A stretch of 64,000 nt of DNA. It comes from Ensifer aridi (lineage in GTDB: Bacteria > Pseudomonadota > Alphaproteobacteria > Rhizobiales > Rhizobiaceae). Positions 8,661-14,922 of this stretch are shown here, in pieces; the stretch's first letter is position 1, and each line of letters begins with the position of its first letter. Where the stretch lies: positions 262,541 to 326,540 of the forward strand of contig NZ_LUAV01000004.1 of assembly GCF_002078505.1 (NCBI RefSeq). Reading direction: 5' to 3'. Both the position numbers and the translations under genes were made by a program. Below the pieces are notes generated by a model that worked only from the letters and a program-made list of their open reading frames with translations, had not been told where the DNA came from and did no database searches.

Positions 8661-8936
8661 GCCGTCGCCGTCTTGCCCTGTTCTCCGCCGCGTGGCCCGC
8701 GATAAGGCATGCGCATATACTCGCCGCCGGCCTTGAGTTCGTCGAGCATCTGGGCAATGCGTTTTTCGCGGGTTGCTTCACGCTTTGCCTGTGAAATCCA
8801 GCCGAGATAGTCGTTGCGCTGATAGGCCGGCGGGCCGCATAAGCAGTTTCGAGGCCCCGCTCGCGCAGCCGCGCCGCGATATCCTCCGGCATCGGCTGGA
8901 TCGGGCGCTTGAGCCTGCCCGTGCTGTTCCCGGCCA
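8624..8936 (-). pseudogene. YdeI/OmpD-associated (OmdA-type) protein, frameshifted
   Basis: Reading minus strand, MPEDIAARLRERGLETAYAAR is in one frame and PAYQRNDYLGWISQAKRE, DELKAGGEYMRMPYRGP and so on in another. Together they make a normal OmdA-like small protein with the hallmark ARPxYQRNDYLGWI. The break is near 8827-8835 and is explained by one missing C. The 3' end overlaps the convergent aminotransferase by 37 bases, and the 5' side abuts the RIME element at 8937, so the native start may also be lost. This is either a real pseudogene or a single-base sequencing error. Confidence 0.72.
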
Positions 8937-9040
8937 CTACGGCGCCGCGCGTCTTATCAGACGCGCAAACGTCCCTGGGGCGCTTTGAATACTGCATGTT
9001 TTTGTCCTTAAATCGGTTACGATTTGAGGAACATGCAGCA
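8937..9040. repeat. RIME-like intergenic mosaic element (copy 1)
   Basis: Order of blocks: GGCGCCGCGCGTCTTATCAGACGCGC hairpin half, a CGCTTTGAAT block, CTGCATGTTTTTGTCCTTAAATC, and the inverse ATTTGAGGAACATGCAG. The CTGCATG...CATGCAG palindrome is the right-hand half. The same block order recurs at 28830, 48443, 52319 and 56766, and inverted at 14341 and 63942. Confidence 0.85.
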
Positions 9041-9043
9041 GGG

Positions 9044-9454
9044 TCACGGTTCGATCGGACGCACGACCACATCCGGCGAAGAGCGCGTCGCGGGACCGTG
9101 ATAGACGGCCTCGACATTGTTGCCGTCCGGATCGAAGACGAATGCGGCATAGTAGCCCGGATGGTAGCTGCGCTCGCCGGGCGCGCCGTTGTCCGTGCCG
9201 CCATTGGCGAGGCCCGCGTCATAGAACCGGTGCACGGCATCCGGTCCGGCGGCCTGGAAGGCGAGATGGACGCGGGTCCGATAATCATCCGCCTGGTCGA
9301 CGAAGAACTCGTCGAACGCAAAGAATGCGTCGGTCTCGTAGGTCGGCCGGTGGCCGAGCGCACCAAGCACTGCCTTGTAGAATCGCTTGCTGACCGCGAG
9401 GTCCTCGACGCGAAGATGCACGTGATCGATGAGCCGTCCCTGGTGGAATTCCAT
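9044..9454 (-). CDS. VOC family (glyoxalase/bleomycin-resistance fold) protein, 136 aa
   Basis: A single VOC domain opening LIDHVHLRVEDLAVSKRFYK, with a metal-binding His near the start and a C-terminal AFVFDPDGNNVEAVYHGP carrying the Glu ligand. Start 9454 follows GAGGAGAG. A metal-dependent lyase, dioxygenase or sequestering protein; the substrate cannot be inferred. Directly downstream of it lies RIME copy 1. Confidence 0.87.
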   Translation of the reverse strand: MEFHQGRLIDHVHLRVEDLAVSKRFYKAVLGALGHRPTYETDAFFAFDEFFVDQADDYRTRVHLAFQAAGPDAVHRFYDAGLANGGTDNGAPGERSYHPGYYAAFVFDPDGNNVEAVYHGPATRSSPDVVVRPIEP

Positions 9455-9700
9455 TCTCTCCTCCTGTGGCACGGTTAGGCCGGTCGTGGCCTCTCACTGT
9501 TTTAAGTAGGTTCGGAAAGTCGTGCGTCGAGACCCGCACGTCACCCGCTTGCCGAGGTTGTCGCTGCGTTTGCAAAGAAAGTATTTTTCGTGGGTTAGGG
9601 AAATTTTGGCACCGCATCGGTTGCCTCCGGCCAAGGCGCTGCCTATGTTCCCGCTCACAGATTTCCGTGACGAAATCCCATGCCAAGAGGAGATGCCACA

Positions 9701-10303
9701 ATGGCTTTCGAATTGCCGAACCTTCCCTATGACTACGAGGCGCTCGCGCCCTATATGTCGCGCGAAACGCTGGAATACCATCACGACAAGCATCACCTCG
9801 CCTATGTGACGAACGGCAACAAGCTCGCCGAAGAAGCCGGTCTTTCCGACCTTTCCGTGGAAGAAATCGTCAAGAAGTCCTACGGCACCAATCAGCCGCT
9901 GTTCAACAATGCCGGGCAGCACTACAACCACATCCACTTCTGGAAGTGGATGAAGAAGGGCGGCGGCGGCACCAGCCTGCCGGCCAAGCTCGACGCGGCG
10001 ATCAAGTCCGATCTCGGCGGCTACGACAAGTTCCGCGCCGATTTCATCGCTGCCGGTACCGCCCAGTTCGGCTCCGGCTGGGCCTGGGTCTCGGTGAAGA
10101 ACGGAAAGCTGGAAATCTCGAAGACCCCGAACGGCGAAAACCCGCTCGTCCACGGCGCAACGCCGATCCTCGGCGTCGACGTTTGGGAACACTCCTATTA
10201 CATCGACTACCGCAATGCTCGCCCGAAATATCTCGAGGCCTTCGTCGACAATCTCATCAACTGGGATTACGTCCTCGAACTCTATGAAGCGGCCGCGAAG
10301 TAA
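9701..10303 (+). CDS. sodB: Superoxide dismutase, Fe/Mn family
   Basis: 200 aa, converting superoxide to oxygen and hydrogen peroxide. Metal ligands are His27, His77 (in NHIHFW), and the Asp and His of GVDVWEHSYYIDY. The active-site Gln is at position 73 (NNAGQHYNH), the placement typical of the Fe-type enzyme, although the S. meliloti enzyme has been described as able to use Mn. Start 9701 has AAGAGGAGA upstream; an ATG at 9680 lies inside that site's leader. No signal peptide, so cytoplasmic. It ends in a strong terminator and is transcribed alone. Confidence 0.96.
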   Translation: MAFELPNLPYDYEALAPYMSRETLEYHHDKHHLAYVTNGNKLAEEAGLSDLSVEEIVKKSYGTNQPLFNNAGQHYNHIHFWKWMKKGGGGTSLPAKLDAAIKSDLGGYDKFRADFIAAGTAQFGSGWAWVSVKNGKLEISKTPNGENPLVHGATPILGVDVWEHSYYIDYRNARPKYLEAFVDNLINWDYVLELYEAAAK

Positions 10304-10333
10304 GCGGTTTCGCCCGTTTTCGGCAGAAAAATC

Positions 10334-10358
10334 GGCCCGGCCTTGCGCCGGGCCTTTT
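10334..10358 (+). terminator. sodB terminator
   Basis: 8-bp perfect arms GGCCCGGC (10334-10341) and GCCGGGCC (10347-10354) are followed by TTTT, 31 bases after the sodB stop. It could also serve the convergent WYL regulator. Confidence 0.85.
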
Positions 10359-10408
10359 GGTTGCGGCTCGTGGCGGAACAGATTGCGGCGTGCTCCGGCG
10401 ATGCTCGC

Positions 10409-11122
10409 CTACGCGTCCTCCGCCTCAAGCGGCCGCACCGCGTTCGTCTTCCAGCCGGCGATCCATAATTGTCTCAGCCGGTTGCCTTCGCCGCGGAAAT
10501 AGGCGTCGACGGGCTCGCAATACTCCACGCGGTCGGCGCGGAAGTTGCGGATATCCTCGCGCAATTCGCACCAGGCGACCATCATCGCATGCTCGGAATA
10601 GTAGATGAGCGCCAGCGGCCGTACCGTACGTTCCGTCGCGCGGCCGAGCTCGTCGCGATAGTCGAGCGCCAGCTTCCGCTCGTCGCGGATCGCCCTGCGA
10701 ATCATGGCGAGGTCGACCGATGGCGGCGGCGGCGCGATCGTCCCCCAGGCGTGCAGGGCTTGCGACTGAAACGCCTTGCGCAGGGGCTCCGGAACGGCGC
10801 CGGTGATCTTCTGGCTGACGCGTCGCGCCGCCGACTTCAGCTCCTCGTCGCCGGTGCGCGCCAGAAGGGCCAGCGCCAGCACGATCGCTTCCGTTTCCTC
10901 GATCGAGAACATCAGTGGCGGCAAATCGAAGCCGGGTCTCAGGATATAGCCGATGCCGCGCTCGCCCTCGATCGGCACGCGCATCGCCTGCAGCGCGACA
11001 ATGTCGCGATAGATCGAGCGCGGCGTGACCTCAAGGGACTCGGCGATCACGGCCGCCGTCACCGGTTTGCCGGCAAGCCGCAATATCTGGATGATCTCGA
11101 AAAGCCGCGATGCCTTGCGCAT
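10409..11122 (-). CDS. YafY-type HTH/WYL-domain transcriptional regulator, 237 aa
   Basis: The N-terminal winged HTH (residues 5-60: LFEIIQILRLAGKPVTAAVI...TPRSIYRDIVAL) is followed by a WYL ligand-sensing domain with KLALDYRDELGR and PLALIYYSEHAMMVAWCELR. Start 11122 (MRKASRLFEI) is preferred because the 38-residue in-frame extension would cover the operator-like repeats at 11152-11176. Divergent arrangement with a LysE exporter 132 bases away suggests it regulates that gene and itself. Confidence 0.88.
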   Translation of the reverse strand: MRKASRLFEIIQILRLAGKPVTAAVIAESLEVTPRSIYRDIVALQAMRVPIEGERGIGYILRPGFDLPPLMFSIEETEAIVLALALLARTGDEELKSAARRVSQKITGAVPEPLRKAFQSQALHAWGTIAPPPPSVDLAMIRRAIRDERKLALDYRDELGRATERTVRPLALIYYSEHAMMVAWCELREDIRNFRADRVEYCEPVDAYFRGEGNRLRQLWIAGWKTNAVRPLEAEDA

Positions 11123-11151
11123 GGCCGGACCCCCTTGTGCTGCAAAGGCTC

Positions 11152-11176
11152 CTGACAAGACCCTGTCAGTTGGACA
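11152..11176. promoter_or_regulatory. Operator-like repeat between WYL regulator and lysE
   Basis: CTGACA (11152-11157), TGTCAG (11164-11169) and GACA (11173-11176) form two overlapping inverted pairs: CTGACA-N6-TGTCAG and TGTC-N5-GACA. It sits 30 bases upstream of the WYL start and 79 before lysE, as expected for a shared operator. Confidence 0.55.
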
Positions 11177-11254
11177 GCGATATAGCATGTGCCAACGGAT
11201 TGAAAAAACAGCAATCCGGTTTCGCACCTTATCCAAATTCTATGAGCAACTGAC

Positions 11255-11893
11255 ATGACCTACGCGGAAAACCTCTGGCTCTTCTTCACCCTTCTCTTCG
11301 GCATCATCATCGTTCCCGGCATGGATATGGTCTTCGTCCTGGCCAATGCGTTGACCGGCGGACGCACCTCGGGCCTATCGGCGACGGCGGGGATCATGGC
11401 GGGCGGCGTGCTGCACACGCTCTATGCTGCGCTCGGCGTCAGTGTCGTCCTGCATCTGGTGCCGCAGCTTTTCAATCTGCTGCTCGTTGCCGGGGCTGCT
11501 TATATTGCCTGGATCGGCTTCACCCTCATGCGCAGCTCGATCATCATCGGCGGCGTGGAGGGCGGAGCGCGGCTCACGCATTGGGCAAGCTTTCGCCAGG
11601 GGGCGCTGACGAGCCTGATGAATCCCAAGGCTTACCTCTTCATGCTTGCTGTCTATCCGCAGTTCCTGAAGCCCCAGTTCGGTCCGGTCTGGTCCCAGGC
11701 GGCCGTCATGGCGCTGATGATCGCGGTGACGCAGCTTGCCGTCTATGGCGGGCTCGCGCTTGCCGCGGGCCGCGGCCGCGATTTCATCGTCGGCACTCCG
11801 GCTGCCACGGTTGCGATCGGCCGCGCCGCCGGTTTCCTGCTCGTCGTCATCGCCGCCTTCACCGTATGGCAGGGTTGGGGCGGCGCTTCCTGA
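11255..11893 (+). CDS. LysE family amino acid/metabolite exporter, 212 aa
   Basis: An integral membrane protein of the LysE/RhtB family with about six hydrophobic segments. It has the conserved N-terminal PGMDMVFVLANAL...GRTSGL motif and the central FRQGALTSLMNPKAYLFM signature. It exports amino acids or related small molecules; the substrate is unknown. The start at 11255 begins MTYAENLWLFF. The divergent WYL regulator is its probable controller. A GC-rich hairpin overlaps its stop codon (11880-11900) and a weaker AT hairpin with T-run follows at 11916-11943. Confidence 0.9.
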   Translation: MTYAENLWLFFTLLFGIIIVPGMDMVFVLANALTGGRTSGLSATAGIMAGGVLHTLYAALGVSVVLHLVPQLFNLLLVAGAAYIAWIGFTLMRSSIIIGGVEGGARLTHWASFRQGALTSLMNPKAYLFMLAVYPQFLKPQFGPVWSQAAVMALMIAVTQLAVYGGLALAAGRGRDFIVGTPAATVAIGRAAGFLLVVIAAFTVWQGWGGAS

Positions 11894-11915
11894 GCGCCGC
11901 GTTCCCGCAAGTATT

Positions 11916-11943
11916 AAACATGATTGTCCTTTTCATGTTTTTT
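11916..11943 (+). terminator. lysE terminator
   Basis: AAACATG (11916-11922) pairs with CATGTTT (11934-11940) and is followed by further T residues. A weak stem, but in the right place after lysE; a GCGGCGC/GCGCCGC stem overlaps the stop codon just upstream. Confidence 0.5.
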
Positions 11944-12105
11944 GAAATCTTCGGATTGGCGCCGCGCCGTCAGGTATTGCGCGGCGAATTCCGCTGAAAT
12001 GACAAGCACATCAACAAAATGTTACTTCCGTCGAAAAGCCGAAATGCCATCATGCCGGCGCTTCAACAGGACGCCGCTCGAGCGGGTTCGACTGACCGGG
12101 AGATC

Positions 12106-12555
12106 ATGATGAGAGTGAGAGCTTTTATGCTTGCTGCAGCCTTGGCGGGTCTGGGCGTGACCGCAGTGACGGCAGCCGACGAGCCGCAGGCGGTACGTCA
12201 GCAATTAATGAAGAAGGTCGGTCAGGCCACAGGCGCTCTCAGCGGCATAGCGAAGGGCGAAAAGCCCTACGACGCCGAGATCGTCAAGGCATCGCTGGCG
12301 ACGATCAGCGAAACGGTGAAGGTCTTCCCGAATCATTTCCCGGCGGGCTCGGAAACCGGCATGGAAACCGAGGCGAGTCCGAAGATCTGGGAAAACATGG
12401 AGGACTTCAAGGCGAAGGCCGCCAAGCTCGGCGGCGACGCGGAGAAGCTCCTCGCCGAACTTCCTGCCGACCAGGCCGGCGTCGGGGCCGCTTTAGGCGT
12501 TCTCGGCAAGGATTGCTCGAGCTGTCATGAGAGCTATCGCCTGAAGAAAGACTGA
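12106..12555 (+). CDS. Cytochrome c (c'/c556 type), 149 aa
   Basis: A periplasmic monohaem cytochrome. A signal peptide (MMRVRAFMLAAALAGLGVTAVTA, about residues 1-23) is followed by a four-helix body and a C-terminal CSSCH haem site with HESYRLKK after it, the arrangement of the cytochrome c'/c556 family (PF01322). Start at the first of two adjacent ATGs (12106). Its electron partner is unknown; the dihaem cytochrome gene follows in the same direction 106 bases later. Confidence 0.9.
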   Translation: MMRVRAFMLAAALAGLGVTAVTAADEPQAVRQQLMKKVGQATGALSGIAKGEKPYDAEIVKASLATISETVKVFPNHFPAGSETGMETEASPKIWENMEDFKAKAAKLGGDAEKLLAELPADQAGVGAALGVLGKDCSSCHESYRLKKD

Positions 12556-12661
12556 CGAGACCATCTCCCGCCAATCTTGACCAGCAGATCACGGTCTGGT
12601 CGAAGGTGTGCCGGCTTGGCTGGCGCATTCTTGTCTGACGCGAATGCCTGAAGAGGTGCCG

Positions 12662-13576
12662 ATGGGTCGGCGTAGAAGAAAGCTGCTCTTTGGTGTGCTC
12701 CTGCTCCCCGCGGTCGCCGCCGGCGCCCTTTGGTGGCTGACGAAGCCCAATCCGTGGGACGCCGCGCATTGGCAGGGACTTGGCGAACCGGACGTCGCCA
12801 ATGGCGAACAGGTGTTCTGGGCCGGCGGCTGCGTCAGTTGTCATGCCGCTCCGAGAGCGCCGGAAGACCAGCGGCTGGTGCTTGCCGGCGGCCGAACGCT
12901 GAAGAGCCCCTTCGGCACCTTTTATCCGCCGAATATCTCGCCGGACGAGACCGCCGGCATCGGAAACTGGACACTCGCGGAGTTCGGCAATGCGATGACG
13001 CGCGGCGTCGGCAAGGATGGCGAGCATCTCTATCCGTCCTTCCCCTATGGCTCCTATTCGCGAATGACCGCGAAGGACGTAAATGATCTCTGGGGCTTCA
13101 TGCAGACGTTGCCGAAGAGCGCCAATGTGGCGCCCCCGCACGACCTACCGTTTCCCTACAATATCCGCTTGGCGCTCGGCGGCTGGAAACTCCTGTTCCT
13201 CACCGACGAGCCGCGTGCCGACGTGAATACCGCCGATGCGAAGCTCGCCCGCGGACAATACCTCGTCGAGGGGCCAGGGCATTGCGGCGAGTGCCACACG
13301 CCCCGCAATGCGCTCGGCGGGTTCGAGGAGGGGAGATGGCTCGCCGGCGCGCCGAATCCCGAGGGCGAGGGTCGCATCCCCGACATCACGCCGGGCTCGA
13401 AGAGTATCGGCAACTGGAGCGCATCCGATATCGTCTCCTATCTCGAGACCGGCTTCACGCCGGATTTCGACACGGTCGGCGGCTCGATGGTCGACGTACA
13501 GAAGAACATGGCGAAGCTTCCACCTGCCGACCGCGAGGCGATCGCCGCCTATCTGAAGGCCCTGCCGGCGTCTTGA
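12662..13576 (+). CDS. Dihaem cytochrome c, membrane-anchored, 304 aa
   Basis: An N-terminal anchor LLFGVLLLPAVAAGALWWL is followed by two cytochrome c domains with CVSCH (Cys57-His61) and CGECH (Cys208-His212), and axial Met candidates in the SYSRMTAKD and SMVDVQKNM regions. The pattern matches the dihaem cytochrome subunits of membrane alcohol/gluconate dehydrogenases, which pass electrons to quinol oxidase or cytochrome c. No dehydrogenase subunit is adjacent, though PQQ glucose dehydrogenase lies 1.3 kb away. Start 12662 has GAAGAGG upstream; in-frame starts at 12608 and 12644 are alternatives. Confidence 0.88.
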   Translation: MGRRRRKLLFGVLLLPAVAAGALWWLTKPNPWDAAHWQGLGEPDVANGEQVFWAGGCVSCHAAPRAPEDQRLVLAGGRTLKSPFGTFYPPNISPDETAGIGNWTLAEFGNAMTRGVGKDGEHLYPSFPYGSYSRMTAKDVNDLWGFMQTLPKSANVAPPHDLPFPYNIRLALGGWKLLFLTDEPRADVNTADAKLARGQYLVEGPGHCGECHTPRNALGGFEEGRWLAGAPNPEGEGRIPDITPGSKSIGNWSASDIVSYLETGFTPDFDTVGGSMVDVQKNMAKLPPADREAIAAYLKALPAS

Positions 13577-13634
13577 TGCATGTCGCTCCTGCGTTTTACG
13601 GCGCTGCAGTGCGCAGCGGTCTTCGGACATGCAT
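13576..13634. repeat. Inverted repeat between convergent genes
   Basis: Perfect 9-bp arms ATGCATGTC (13576-13584) and GACATGCAT (13626-13634) flank a GC-rich core. It separates the dihaem cytochrome from the convergent GNAT gene and resembles the outer arms of the RIME elements. It may also act as a bidirectional terminator. Confidence 0.5.
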
Positions 13635-13645
13635 GAAACGACGAG

Positions 13646-14146
13646 CTAGAGCTTCTGCAGGTAGCGCATGCCGGTGACCGGGCGCGGAACGAAGCGCTCG
13701 GACTCGTAGAAGCGATGCGCCTGGAAGTTGCCGGTGGCGGCGCTGACGGAGAGGTATTCGCAACCGGCCATCTTCGCCTGTTCGCGGGCCTTGGCGACGA
13801 GATGGCGGCCGATGCCGGTGCCGCGGTGACCGGGGCGAACGTAGAGATGATGCAACTCCATCCCGCGCGCCCCTTCGACAGCCCGGTATTGCGGCACGAG
13901 GATCGCGTAGCCGATCAACGCACCGCCGGCTTCGGCGACGAGCGAGGTGATCCAGGGCGTGCGTCCGAAGAGGTCCCGCTCGAGTTGTTCGGGCGTGATC
14001 GGCGCGGCATCGCCGTGATGGGCGGCGAGTTCGGCGATCATCTCACGCAGCCCTGGGAGGTCACGCGGCTTCGCGCAACGGATCGTCACGATCGGTGCAC
14101 GCATCGACGGAACGGCATGGAGATTGGGGGTTACGGTCTGCAGCAT
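13646..14146 (-). CDS. GNAT family N-acetyltransferase, 166 aa
   Basis: A GNAT fold enzyme: the acetyl-CoA pyrophosphate loop is RPGHRGTGIGRHL (about residues 108-120), preceded by the beta-strand MELHHLYV, and the C-terminal NFQAHRFYESERF is typical of amine acetyltransferases. Start 14146 has AGGAGCC upstream. Substrate unknown. It is unusual in having a roughly 145-base leader with its own promoter, a short leaderless ORF and an intrinsic terminator (14186-14290), which implies control by transcription attenuation. Confidence 0.9.
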   Translation of the reverse strand: MLQTVTPNLHAVPSMRAPIVTIRCAKPRDLPGLREMIAELAAHHGDAAPITPEQLERDLFGRTPWITSLVAEAGGALIGYAILVPQYRAVEGARGMELHHLYVRPGHRGTGIGRHLVAKAREQAKMAGCEYLSVSAATGNFQAHRFYESERFVPRPVTGMRYLQKL

Positions 14147-14185
14147 TCTCGGCTCCTCATGGTCCCGCCGCCATCAGGTGCCGTG

Positions 14186-14211
14186 AAAAACAAAAGCCGC
14201 CTGATGGCGGC
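14186..14211 (-). terminator. Attenuator terminator in the GNAT leader
   Basis: Read on the minus strand: GCCGCC-ATCA-GGCGGC followed directly by TTTTGTTTTT, a textbook intrinsic terminator 40 bases before the GNAT start codon. Its 5' part (14200-14211) can instead pair over 12 perfect bases with 14167-14178 beyond the T-tract, and more weakly with GGCCTGCTGAT upstream, so alternative folds exist. Confidence 0.8.
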
Positions 14212-14239
14212 CTTGTTGAATATGATCAGCAGGCCGCTC

Positions 14240-14290
14240 CTATCGGAACAGCCAAAAATATACGCAGGAAATGGGTGCGTTCTTGATCAT
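14240..14290 (-). CDS. Putative leader peptide MIKNAPISCVYFWLFR, 16 aa
   Basis: A 16-codon ORF starting ATG at 14290 and ending TAG at 14240, located between a promoter and the intrinsic terminator of the GNAT leader. No ribosome site precedes it; the promoter places transcription start at or within a base or two of the ATG, so it would be translated from a leaderless mRNA, like S. meliloti trpL. Cys-Val-Tyr-Phe-Trp-Leu-Phe-Arg just before the stop could be the regulatory codons. The peptide is inferred from architecture, not from a known family. Confidence 0.6.
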   Translation of the reverse strand: MIKNAPISCVYFWLFR

Positions 14291-14295
14291 GCGCG

Positions 14296-14324
14296 TAGAT
14301 TGTCCATTTCCCGGAATTTGTCAA
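14296..14324 (-). promoter_or_regulatory. Sigma70-type promoter of the GNAT leader
   Basis: On the minus strand TTGACA (14324-14319), a 17-base spacer and AATCTA (14301-14296). The -35 is a perfect consensus. The predicted start is near 14289-14290, at the leader ORF's ATG. Confidence 0.65.
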
Positions 14325-14340
14325 CGAGGATTCTTCGGGG

Positions 14341-14413
14341 CCTACTGCATGATGCAGCGACTCAAAGTGCTACAGCGACCTTTGCGCGTCCGATTGGACG
14401 CGCGGCGCTGTAG
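14341..14413. repeat. RIME-like element (copy 2, inverted, partial)
   Basis: Reads CTGCATGATGCAG, then ACTCAAAGTGCTACAG, then a GCGCGTCC/GGACGCGC hairpin and CGGCGCTGTAG, which is the reverse complement of the block order in the other RIME copies but with the CTTAAAT palindrome deleted. It sits immediately upstream of the GNAT leader promoter. Confidence 0.78.
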
Positions 14414-14424
14414 CGGGACGCGGA

Positions 14425-14838
14425 TCAATGCTCGCTCTCGCACAGCGAATGATCTGCGAGCGCGCGAATGACATAGCAGTCGCCGATCGTGTGATTGCCA
14501 TGGCAGGCGACGATGCGCTCGAGTTCCTGCTCGAGCTTCTTCAGTCGGGCGATCTTCTCGCGCACGGAGGCGAGGTGCTCCGTCGCGATTCGATCCGCCT
14601 CGCCGCAGGGGCGTTCGGGATGTTCGCTGAGCGCCAGCAGGTCGCGGATCGCGTCGATCGAAAGGCCGAGATCGCGCGCGTGGCGGATGAAGGCAAGGCG
14701 CTCGAGCTCACGCTTCTCATAACGCCGCTGGTTGCCTTCGGACCGTTCCGGCGCAGCAAGCAGCCCCATCTGCTCATAGTAGCGAATGGTCGGAATTTTG
14801 ACGCCGGTACGCCGGGCCAGGTCGCCAATCGTGTACAT
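14425..14838 (-). CDS. MerR family transcriptional regulator, 137 aa
   Basis: An N-terminal MerR HTH (MYTIGDLARRTGVKIPTIRYYEQMGLL), a dimerisation helix and a C-terminal Cys/His-rich tail: CGEADR, then CHGNHTIGDCYVI and a final LCESEH. The tail resembles metal-sensing MerR proteins (ZntR/PbrR-like) but the spacing is not diagnostic of one metal. No metal efflux gene is adjacent. Start 14838; an operator-like dyad lies 4-30 bases upstream, indicating autoregulation. Confidence 0.88.
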   Translation of the reverse strand: MYTIGDLARRTGVKIPTIRYYEQMGLLAAPERSEGNQRRYEKRELERLAFIRHARDLGLSIDAIRDLLALSEHPERPCGEADRIATEHLASVREKIARLKKLEQELERIVACHGNHTIGDCYVIRALADHSLCESEH

Positions 14839-14841
14839 GCG

Positions 14842-14868
14842 AGCTCCATAGCTATAGCTTCTGGAGCT
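14842..14868. promoter_or_regulatory. MerR-type operator dyad
   Basis: AGCTCCA (14842-14848) and TGGAGCT (14862-14868) are perfect inverted arms with GCTATAGC at the centre, spanning 27 bases directly in front of the MerR start codon. Position and symmetry fit autoregulation by the MerR protein. Confidence 0.6.
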
Positions 14869-14922
14869 TTATATAGGCTTGTCGCCCTCGTCATCAACCA
14901 TTCGAAAGACCTCGCGACGCTT

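Noticed and set aside
9680..9703. ATG at 9680 as the sodB start
   Set aside because: It lies upstream of the AAGAGGAGA ribosome site; the resulting extra residues are not part of Fe/Mn SODs, while ATG 9701 gives the standard N-terminus.
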